This document shows positions 1-5,491 of a stretch of 5,950 bases of DNA, one piece after another (position 1 is the stretch's first letter; each line of letters opens with the position of its first letter). The DNA is from an uncultured Mycoplasmatota bacterium (GTDB lineage: Bacteria > Bacillota_I > Bacilli_A > RF39 > UBA660). Under the pieces are notes generated by a model. That model saw nothing but the letters and a program-made list of their open reading frames with translations. It did no database searches and had not been told where the DNA came from. The DNA lies in contig CAMJMP010000060.1 in assembly GCA_946407055.1 (NCBI GenBank), positions 1 through 5,950 of the forward strand, in the 5' to 3' direction. The position numbers and the translations under genes were made by a program.

Positions 1-317
1 AAATTAGCTCTATGAATAGCTGGAATCATATCAATATCTTCAGCCCATAAATGTCCTACATATTGACCCGTTTCCATTGAAAGATTACAAGTATCATCCC
101 AACCTTCTACCATATTATAAAAACTAATATATCGATCAAAGTCATTAACTTTCATACATTTTTCAAATAATTCTTTACAAAAATCATTTTCAAAAAAACT
201 ATAACGACCTTGAGCATGAGCTTCTTCTATTTTATCAGCTCTTTCGACTTCTTTTTCGACGATTCTTTCGTCTAGCTTATTGCGATTTCTCCTGCTGAAA
301 AAATCTCTTAAACCCAT
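1..317 (-). CDS. Unrecognised protein, N-terminal 105 residues (gene runs off the window)
   Basis: The frame is open from an ATG at 317-315 to the window edge, so the C-terminus is missing. An SD (AGAAGG, 325-330) with a 7-nt spacer supports this start. The gene begins 15 bp after the stop of the E2-like gene with no terminator between, so the two are probably co-transcribed. The first 35 residues are highly charged (MGLRDFFSRRNRNKL, then many Glu/Lys/Arg) and likely helical. They are followed by a more ordinary soluble stretch containing YISFYNMVEGWDDTCNLSM, GQYVGHLWAEDID and a final IPAIHRAN. There is no signal peptide or membrane segment, and I do not recognise a family. The first 30 codons use clearly more G/C-ending codons (AGC, AGG, CGC, AAG, GAC, ATC, GTC) than the rest of the fragment or the neighbouring genes. 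Confidence 0.8.
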   Translation of the reverse strand, partial: MGLRDFFSRRNRNKLDERIVEKEVERADKIEEAHAQGRYSFFENDFCKELFEKCMKVNDFDRYISFYNMVEGWDDTCNLSMETGQYVGHLWAEDIDMIPAIHRAN

Positions 318-332
318 AAGCAAACCTTCTAT
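318..332 (-). promoter_or_regulatory. Intergenic SD linking the E2-like gene and the next gene
   Basis: The only sequence between the TAG stop (333-335) and the next ATG (315-317) is 15 nt carrying AGAAGG (325-330). There is room for neither a promoter nor a terminator, which supports one transcript and possibly coupled translation. Confidence 0.7.
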
Positions 333-1202
333 CTAAATAAAGTATTCTTTAGGTAAATCTATTTTTTCTATCATATCTTGTTCTAGTAATTCTGGATTAT
401 CAAATAAGTATTGTAACATCTTAACTGATTTAATGAAGTAATAACCATCTGCTACTCTTTCATCTAAGTTAACTCCAAAACCACATATTAATCTCTTTTC
501 TTTTTTACCATCAATGTATACATCTTGTTCTTTTACTTCACCCATTGTAGTAAATACAGAAACTGTACCAAAATCATTAATATTATGTAATATTGCATCA
601 CATTTTAATGTACCTAAATTAGATACAATCATACTGCTGTAATACAAGTTGTCTTCTTGTATTGATTTAGGTAATTTACCTTTTTTATCTAACCATTTCA
701 AGAAACCTATAATAGGTATTCTTATAGGATTAGGTAAACCAGCCAACTTATCAACAACGTCGTTAGCTCCTTTTTTCTCTGACTTACCACTTCTAACTGC
801 ATGTACTTTGTCATATATTTTCTTAGAAATAGTTTGCAAATTATCATGTTCATCAAAGAATATTTGTGTCATTAACTCTTCACTTTTATCTTCAAAAGCT
901 ATCTTAGCTACAAATGATAATATTACATCATTATGTTCCCATATATGTCTATTAGCTACGAATCTATTTAGTTTAGGTCTATGATAAACAACTCTACCTA
1001 AACCTGTTAAGAAAGCATGGAAATAAGTTAAATCTTCCCATCCTTTTTCTTTCTTCTTTTTCTTAATATATTCATGTAACTTAGTTACATCCATTTTATA
1101 ATCACAATAAACAGTACTAATTGATCTTTGAGGTTTTAAATCAATTTGCATTTGTTCTGTTCCTAATACATCTTTTACCCTTTTTGCATCTATTCTGCCC
1201 AT
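333..1202 (-). CDS. Stand-alone E2-type (2-oxoacid dehydrogenase/CAT-fold) acyltransferase-like protein with altered active site
   Basis: This 289-residue protein resembles the catalytic domain of 2-oxoacid dehydrogenase E2 acyltransferases, which move an acyl group from lipoyl to CoA. Recognisable parts are the early DVTKL segment (38-42), a central stretch like the E2 core (LTYFHAFLTGLGRVVYHRP, 58-76), SSMIVSNLGTL (189-199), which matches the conserved SNLG strand, and a C-terminal LDERVADG (246-253), which matches the family motif DHRxxDG. The catalytic His of that motif is Glu248 here (codon GAA at 459-461); Asp252 and Gly253 are kept. There is no lipoyl or peripheral-subunit-binding domain, and no E1 or E3 gene nearby. 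Fold assignment is firm; acyltransferase activity is doubtful. It could be a degenerate or repurposed CAT-fold protein. The start is ATG at 1202, with an in-frame TAG 18 nt upstream and only a weak SD (GGTGA, 4-nt spacer). The unknown gene at 1-317 follows in the same transcript. Confidence 0.82.
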   Translation of the reverse strand: MGRIDAKRVKDVLGTEQMQIDLKPQRSISTVYCDYKMDVTKLHEYIKKKKKEKGWEDLTYFHAFLTGLGRVVYHRPKLNRFVANRHIWEHNDVILSFVAKIAFEDKSEELMTQIFFDEHDNLQTISKKIYDKVHAVRSGKSEKKGANDVVDKLAGLPNPIRIPIIGFLKWLDKKGKLPKSIQEDNLYYSSMIVSNLGTLKCDAILHNINDFGTVSVFTTMGEVKEQDVYIDGKKEKRLICGFGVNLDERVADGYYFIKSVKMLQYLFDNPELLEQDMIEKIDLPKEYFI

Positions 1203-1225
1203 AACATCACCATCATTCTTCTATA

Positions 1226-1234
1226 ATTATAACA
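1226..1234 (-). promoter_or_regulatory. Putative extended -10 promoter of the E2-like gene
   Basis: Minus-strand TGTTATAAT is a perfect extended -10 (TGnTATAAT), with the hexamer at 1226-1231. There is no good -35 (GAGTAA at 17-bp spacing). It directly follows the T-run of the sortase-gene terminator. The predicted start near 1219 gives a leader of only about 17 nt. Inferred from sequence alone. Confidence 0.55.
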
Positions 1235-1235
1235 C

Positions 1236-1258
1236 AAAAAAAGAAGATTTACTCTTCT
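1236..1258 (-). terminator. Intrinsic terminator of the sortase-like gene, stop codon in its loop
   Basis: On the minus strand, stem AGAAGA/TCTTCT (1253-1258 with 1242-1247) and a 5-nt loop (1248-1252) are followed by seven T (1236-1242). The TAA stop (1249-1251) lies in the loop, and the last two Glu codons form the left arm. The stem is short and AT-rich. Confidence 0.65.
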
Positions 1259-1986
1259 AATATAGCAGTTATTACATAATAGCTATCATCACTTGCATAA
1301 GAACATGTTTGTAAAACTAATATTTTACTATCTTGAGTGAAATCAATATCTCTACGATAAATAACGTTATTACCTAAATTACTAATTTGTTTTAAGAAAT
1401 CTTCTCCAGTTAAATTAACTTTCATATGACTATAATCTTTATTAACTTCTTTAATAGCAAAAACTCTATATATCTTACGACCTTTATCATCTTGTAATAA
1501 AATATATTGATTATTATTAAAGAAATCTTCATTTAAATATTTCTCTAATTTTCTAAATGGGATATCATAAGTCTTTGAATTATGTCCATATATATTTATT
1601 TGTTGACTATCAGTAGTAACTCTATAATCAATATATTCAGTTCCTTTAATATCTTTTTTATTATCAATACTATGATTTAAATAATATTCATTATTACTAG
1701 ATTGAGTAAGTAATATATTAAACATATTAGGTATTTCTAATCTAGCTACAATATTCTTGTTTTTATATAATTCACGATAATAATTTAAATCTACATCAGG
1801 ACTAAATAAATTATTTAGATCTTCTTTTTCTTCCTTCTTTTCTTCTGGTTCAACAATCTTTTGTGCTATCTCGTTAGTAACTGGTTTATTGTATTCAAAA
1901 ACTTTTGCACTAACTATATAAGTTAAACAGCAAACAAGAACAACAATTAAAAAACTAGTTAATAACTTAATTCTTCTCTTTTCCAT
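1249..1986 (-). CDS. Class B sortase-like membrane-anchored protein lacking the catalytic Arg
   Basis: This is a 245-residue sortase-fold protein. Sortases are surface transpeptidases that join sorting-signal proteins to peptidoglycan or to each other. A basic start (KRRIK) and one hydrophobic segment (about 8-27) form an N-terminal signal anchor, followed by an acidic Lys/Glu linker (45-57) and the sortase domain from about 70. Class B features are LEIPN (83-87), YYLNHSIDNKKDIKGTEYID (101-120), IYGHN with the catalytic His135, and LVLQTC with the catalytic Cys228. The third catalytic residue, an Arg a few positions after Cys on the last strand, is missing: that strand reads SYYVITAIL, with Tyr236 where Arg is expected, and there is no Arg or Lys anywhere after Cys228. 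Length is normal and no frameshift is seen. No sorting-signal substrate is encoded in the window. The start is ATG at 1986, with AGAGG 8 nt upstream inside a terminator hairpin. Confidence 0.88.
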   Translation of the reverse strand: MEKRRIKLLTSFLIVVLVCCLTYIVSAKVFEYNKPVTNEIAQKIVEPEEKKEEKEDLNNLFSPDVDLNYYRELYKNKNIVARLEIPNMFNILLTQSSNNEYYLNHSIDNKKDIKGTEYIDYRVTTDSQQINIYGHNSKTYDIPFRKLEKYLNEDFFNNNQYILLQDDKGRKIYRVFAIKEVNKDYSHMKVNLTGEDFLKQISNLGNNVIYRRDIDFTQDSKILVLQTCSYASDDSYYVITAILEE

Positions 1987-1988
1987 AC

Positions 1989-2012
1989 AAAAAACCTCTT
2001 TTATTGAGGTTT
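1989..2012 (-). terminator. Intrinsic terminator of the PAP2 gene; right arm carries the sortase-gene SD
   Basis: On the minus strand, stem AAACCTC/GAGGTTT (2006-2012 with 1992-1998) and a 7-nt loop are followed by a run of six T (1989-1994). It starts 12 nt after the PAP2 stop. The SD of the next gene (AGAGG, 1995-1999) overlaps the right arm, and the T-run is the SD-to-ATG spacer. Confidence 0.75.
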
Positions 2013-2041
2013 ATAATATAAGCATTACTTCTTAATGTCAA
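2005..2041 (-). promoter_or_regulatory. Near-consensus SigA-type promoter of the sortase-like gene
   Basis: The -35 TTGACA (2036-2041, perfect) and -10 TATTAT (2013-2018, 5 of 6) are 17 bp apart. The -35 lies inside the last codons of the PAP2 gene and the spacer contains its stop. The start point is predicted at about 2004-2006, at the end of the left arm or in the loop of the terminator hairpin, giving a leader of about 20 nt with a free AGAGG. Confidence 0.72.
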
Positions 2042-2702
2042 CTTTTTCTTTATTCTCCATAAAGAATAAAACTGTATATAATACCATTAACAAGAATAAT
2101 GAAATAATAATTCCACCTAGTATATCAGTTAACCAGTGCGCTCCCGATATTAATCTTCCTACCACCATAGCAATCATTATTATCCATGTTAATATATTTA
2201 ATACATTTAATAACTTCTTATTCTTTATATAGTAACCTAGCATTAATAATGATGATCCACATATACTAACAGCTAATAATGTATGTGTTGAAGGATATGA
2301 TGCTTCTAACTTACCTTCTATCATAAATGGTCTAACATTTAATGCTAACTTTTCAAACAAGAAAAATACTAATGCAAATACAACATAGAATCCAGCTAAT
2401 ACATATAGCTTCTTATCTACCTTAGCAAAACTCTTATTCTTAATTAATTGATAAAGTCCATATAAACCATAACAACCAACTATACCAATTGGTATTATAG
2501 CAGAATACTTAGTTACTTTATACCAAGTACTATGGAATCCAATCCAATCTTTAACATATGTATTAACAGTAGAAAATCCTACAGTTGATTTATCAGGTGC
2601 TATTGCTCCAACATCAATAAATTTAACCATCAATGTATAAACTACTGCCATAAAAAATAATAATAAACACATATAAATTAATAAATTCTTTTTCTTTGCC
2701 AT
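2025..2702 (-). CDS. PAP2-family membrane phosphatase
   Basis: This is a 225-residue polytopic protein with about six hydrophobic segments (7-26, 66-85, 98-116, 141-160, 165-182, 194-214) and a charged tail. It belongs to the type 2 phosphatidic acid phosphatase family, which dephosphorylates membrane lipid phosphates such as undecaprenyl pyrophosphate, phosphatidylglycerol phosphate or phosphatidic acid. Motif 2 is PSTH (137-140, usual form PSGH) with His140. Motif 3 is GRLISGAHWLTD with Arg183, His189 and Asp193 at the standard spacing. Motif 1 is irregular: the family form is K-x6-RP, but here Lys118 is one place closer to Arg124-Pro125 and Glu117 sits at the Lys position. The substrate cannot be deduced. 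AGGAG (2713-2717) with a 10-nt spacer sets the start. The gene sits between two terminators and is probably monocistronic. Envelope genes nearby make a cell-wall lipid role plausible but unproven. Confidence 0.9.
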   Translation of the reverse strand: MAKKKNLLIYMCLLLFFMAVVYTLMVKFIDVGAIAPDKSTVGFSTVNTYVKDWIGFHSTWYKVTKYSAIIPIGIVGCYGLYGLYQLIKNKSFAKVDKKLYVLAGFYVVFALVFFLFEKLALNVRPFMIEGKLEASYPSTHTLLAVSICGSSLLMLGYYIKNKKLLNVLNILTWIIMIAMVVGRLISGAHWLTDILGGIIISLFLLMVLYTVLFFMENKEKVDIKK

Positions 2703-2712
2703 TTTTTATCAT

Positions 2713-2731
2713 CTCCTAAGAAATTATATCA
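2713..2731 (-). promoter_or_regulatory. Putative extended -10 promoter and SD of the PAP2 gene
   Basis: Minus-strand TGATATAAT (2723-2731) is a perfect extended -10. At 17-bp spacing the -35 region is only T-run from the rnr terminator. The predicted start (about 2716) falls at or within the AGGAG SD (2713-2717), implying a very short leader of about 14 nt, or a start one or two bases earlier. Confidence 0.55.
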
Positions 2732-2743
2732 AATAAAATACCT

Positions 2744-2769
2744 AAAAAAAAGAGCCTTAAGCTCTTTTT
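2744..2769 (-). terminator. Intrinsic terminator of rnr, stop codon in its loop
   Basis: On the minus strand, stem AAAAAGAGC/GCTCTTTTT (2761-2769 with 2747-2755) and a 5-nt loop (2756-2760) lead into a run of eight T (2744-2751). The TAA stop (2757-2759) is in the loop; the codons for the final Lys-Arg-Ala make up the left arm. Confidence 0.82.
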
Positions 2770-5390
2770 CTTTTTAATATTTGAATATTATCTACGTCTT
2801 CTTCACTAATACCAAAAAGTACAGATTTATAATTCTTTTCAGAACCTAAAGCCGTAGCAACAAGTTTATCTCCAATTCTAATAGTAATACCATTCTTCTT
2901 ATCTTTATAAGAAGCAGTTGCTTTATCATACAATAAATGTAATCCTTCAACGTCAGTATCTTTAATAACTCCATCAATTCCTTCTCTGGTCTTAATGTAC
3001 ATTCCTCTACTATTAATATATGTAACTTGAGCATCGAACTTTTCATTGATCCTTTGATCAACATATCTACACATGTCGTATTTGTCTCCATCTCGCTCAG
3101 CATCAGTTGCATTCTTTTCCATTTCTGTTGAGTGTCTACACATGTCTGTAACATCACTAGATAATTGTTCATATACTTCATAAGTTAATTTATTATCTCT
3201 TTTTAATCTTAATAAATAGTGAGCTAATAAATCCATAAATCTTCTAATTGGGCTTGTAAATTGTGTATAGAATTCTAATCCTAATCCGAAATGATAATTT
3301 GGTTTAGAATCATATCCAGCAACTTTCATTGATCTTAATAAAATATTTGCAGCAACTGATCTTACATCATCATCTTGAATTGCTTTTATTACTGCTTCAA
3401 TATTTCTTCCATCAATTATTTCTTCTACTCTAACTACTTTTATTCCACTTCTTTGAAGTAAATCTACAGCTTCTTCAAACTTTTCTGGATCTGGTTCACT
3501 ATGAACTCTAAATGGCGCTTCTACTGGCGATAAGAATTCACCAACACATTGACCATTCAATAACATTCCATTTTCAACAAGTTTTTGGCCACTTCCAAAA
3601 GTTCTTTTCTTTATATCAACTACATTACCATTTTCATCATAAGTAGTTTTAATATCTTTATTACCAAAATTTATATAACCTCTTTCAAGTTTTCTCTTTT
3701 CTTGAATATCAGAAACTTCTTTCCACATCTTTAAAGGTTCTACAAACTCATCATAACCTTCAGGTACAATTCCTTCATCTAATATTTGATTAACTGCTGT
3801 ATAAGTCATTGCTTTCTTGGACTTAATAACAGCATCTTCAAATCTATAATTAACAATATCTCCTTCAGGTGATATTTCAATAAATGTTGAAAGTGTTAAT
3901 CTTTCTACACCTTCATCTAAAGAACATATACCATTAGAAATTATCTTAGGTAACATTGGAATAACATAATTACAAATATATACACTTGTACTTCTTTGTT
4001 TAGCTATCTCCCATAATAACATTCCTGGATGAATATAATAAGATACATCTGAGATATGAATACCTAATTCATAATTACCATTTGGTAATTTTCTAATACT
4101 TAATGCATCATCTCTATCTTTACATGTTTCATCATCAATTGAGAAGACTATTGTATCTGTTAAATCTGTTCTTCCCTTTTTATCTTCTTCTCTAACCTTC
4201 TTGGGTAATGTATCTGCTTCTTTGTAAGCTTCTTCAGGGAAATCCGGTTCAATATCATGATTCACACACATTGTTCTTATTTCTAATTCAGTTTGGTTTT
4301 TATTACCAACATAAGAATTAAAATAAGCAACTATTGCTTTTTGATCTCTATCATATTCACCAAGATTAACTCTAATTCTATCTCCTTCACATAATAACTT
4401 TTTAGTACTTTTTTTATCTAAAATTATTCTTTGTTTAAAAGGAGTTCCACATGGTATTAATTCTAATTCACCATTAGTTCCTTTTTTAATATCACAGATA
4501 ACAGGTGTATCTTTTCTTTTAACGATATTTAATACTTCTGCAACATAACGACCGTTACTTTTTAAATCGTAAACCAAAACAGTAACAATATCTCCACTTG
4601 AAGCATCCTTTAAATGACTTGGATCAATTACTGCCATTCCTCCATCCGGAAGATTAACAATTCCATCCATGTGTTCATTTATATAAAGAGATGTTTCAAC
4701 TTCATATAATACATTTGCATCTATATCTTTTTCTTTTTTATTTTTCCCTTTAGAATTCTCTTGTTCTACATTATTACAAACACTTCCAAAATAATATTCA
4801 TTATCAGCAAGATTTCCTATTTCAACTAATAATCTTTCTCCAAGTACAAGAGAATCAAAATCTTTTTCTTTAAGTAATATTTGGTGTTTAAAGCCTTTGG
4901 CTTCTGGTTCTAGTACTAAACAGTTATTTCTTTTTACAACGTTACAAAAAACTAGGCCATTATTTCTCTTAACAATCTTTTCTACTCGAGCTTGTGGGTA
5001 CTCTATAGATTCGCTACCTATAGTTTTCAATAAGACAACATCACCAGTTAACGTATCATTTAAATCTTCAGTAGCAATTCTATAAGATATTTCTTCATCT
5101 TCTTTGCCAACATTAACATATCCAATACCATCTTCATCAATAACTATTCTTCCTTGAACAAATCCTAAATCTTTAGAGAATATTCTAAATAATCCTCTAC
5201 TGTTAGAAATAATTTTTCCTTCTACTTCTAACTCTTTTAAGATTTCATCCAATTCTGATTTGCTAAGATTAATTTTGTTTCCTAGTTTCTTTTTTATATC
5301 TCTAAAACTATATAATCTATCTTTCATTGAACGATCAGCTAATATAGCAATTATTCGTTTTTTAACAGTATCATTACTAGATTTCACCAT
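2757..5390 (-). CDS. rnr: Ribonuclease R (RNase II/RNB family 3'-5' exoribonuclease)
   Basis: This 877-residue protein is an RNase R, a processive 3'-5' exonuclease that degrades structured RNA and, in bacteria, takes part in RNA quality control. Domains: winged-helix-like N-terminus (about 5-72); two successive OB/cold-shock pairs (about 75-204 and 225-360) joined by a Lys-rich linker (213-222); RNB catalytic domain (about 410-730); S1 domain (about 782-861); basic tail KRKRA. The four metal-binding Asp are present in SIDDETCKDRDD (Asp419, 425, 427, 428), as are TSVYICNYVIPMLP (468-481), ISNGICSLDEG and YTQFTSPIRR (708-717). It is about 60-100 residues longer than E. coli (813) or B. subtilis (779) RNase R, explained by the extra OB pair. 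The usual LDxEA segment is altered to LWEIA. The start is ATG at 5390 with GGGGTG just upstream; a TTG 42 nt further up lies in the upstream terminator's T-run and is rejected. The gene is not next to smpB or secG. Confidence 0.95.
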   Translation of the reverse strand: MVKSSNDTVKKRIIAILADRSMKDRLYSFRDIKKKLGNKINLSKSELDEILKELEVEGKIISNSRGLFRIFSKDLGFVQGRIVIDEDGIGYVNVGKEDEEISYRIATEDLNDTLTGDVVLLKTIGSESIEYPQARVEKIVKRNNGLVFCNVVKRNNCLVLEPEAKGFKHQILLKEKDFDSLVLGERLLVEIGNLADNEYYFGSVCNNVEQENSKGKNKKEKDIDANVLYEVETSLYINEHMDGIVNLPDGGMAVIDPSHLKDASSGDIVTVLVYDLKSNGRYVAEVLNIVKRKDTPVICDIKKGTNGELELIPCGTPFKQRIILDKKSTKKLLCEGDRIRVNLGEYDRDQKAIVAYFNSYVGNKNQTELEIRTMCVNHDIEPDFPEEAYKEADTLPKKVREEDKKGRTDLTDTIVFSIDDETCKDRDDALSIRKLPNGNYELGIHISDVSYYIHPGMLLWEIAKQRSTSVYICNYVIPMLPKIISNGICSLDEGVERLTLSTFIEISPEGDIVNYRFEDAVIKSKKAMTYTAVNQILDEGIVPEGYDEFVEPLKMWKEVSDIQEKRKLERGYINFGNKDIKTTYDENGNVVDIKKRTFGSGQKLVENGMLLNGQCVGEFLSPVEAPFRVHSEPDPEKFEEAVDLLQRSGIKVVRVEEIIDGRNIEAVIKAIQDDDVRSVAANILLRSMKVAGYDSKPNYHFGLGLEFYTQFTSPIRRFMDLLAHYLLRLKRDNKLTYEVYEQLSSDVTDMCRHSTEMEKNATDAERDGDKYDMCRYVDQRINEKFDAQVTYINSRGMYIKTREGIDGVIKDTDVEGLHLLYDKATASYKDKKNGITIRIGDKLVATALGSEKNYKSVLFGISEEDVDNIQILKRKRA

Positions 5391-5411
5391 AAACACCCCA
5401 CAATGATTACT

Positions 5412-5420
5412 ATTAAACCA
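5412..5420 (-). promoter_or_regulatory. Possible extended -10 promoter of rnr
   Basis: Minus-strand TGGTTTAAT fits TGn plus a 5-of-6 hexamer (TTTAAT, 5412-5417). The -35 position (TTCTTT) is poor. The predicted start near 5404-5405 gives a leader of about 15 nt. It lies just behind the deacetylase terminator, the same layout as the other promoters here. Low certainty. Confidence 0.4.
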
Positions 5421-5432
5421 CAAAAACCACAA
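5415..5432 (-). repeat. Perfect tandem 9-mer, two copies, in front of rnr
   Basis: The minus strand carries TTGTGGTTT twice, head to tail (5424-5432 and 5415-5423), between the terminator T-run and the start of rnr. The second copy contributes the TG and first bases of the putative extended -10. It may be a regulator site or a chance slippage product; I recognise no known operator. Confidence 0.6.
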
Positions 5433-5460
5433 AAAAAGAACTTTAACTGTTCTTTTTTTT
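5431..5460. terminator. Strong intrinsic terminator of the deacetylase gene, bidirectional in form
   Basis: An 11-bp stem (5431-5441 with 5449-5459; GAAC/GTTC core plus seven A-T pairs) encloses a 7-nt loop. T-runs occur on both strands (5453-5460 plus, 5431-5437 minus). It lies about 30 nt after the deacetylase stop. No plus-strand gene points into it from the left, so it probably serves only the minus strand. Confidence 0.82.
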
Positions 5461-5491
5461 ATAACTATTGTTTATAGCCTTATAATTATTA

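Noticed and set aside
649..984. Plus-strand ORF inside the E2-like gene
   Set aside because: It lies antisense to a gene with recognisable family motifs, and its protein resembles no family.
1926..1975. Lipoprotein signal in the sortase-like N-terminus (Cys19-Cys20)
   Set aside because: The residues before the Cys pair (VVLV) lack the small residue required at -1 of a lipobox; a plain signal anchor fits class B sortases better.
2035..2232. Plus-strand ORF inside the PAP2 gene
   Set aside because: It is an Ile/Asn-rich antisense shadow of a membrane protein, with no support of its own.
2846..3181. Minus-strand ORF in another frame within rnr
   Set aside because: It overlaps the S1 and late RNB coding region entirely; a frame shadow.
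4897..5085. Plus-strand ORF opposite the rnr N-terminal region
   Set aside because: Antisense shadow without family resemblance.
5391..5432. Upstream TTG start for RNase R adding 14 residues (Trp-rich)
   Set aside because: The TTG lies at the end of the upstream terminator's T-run with no SD, and the added residues are the tandem 9-mer translated. The ATG at 5390 has GGGGTG before it and begins a normal RNase R N-terminus.
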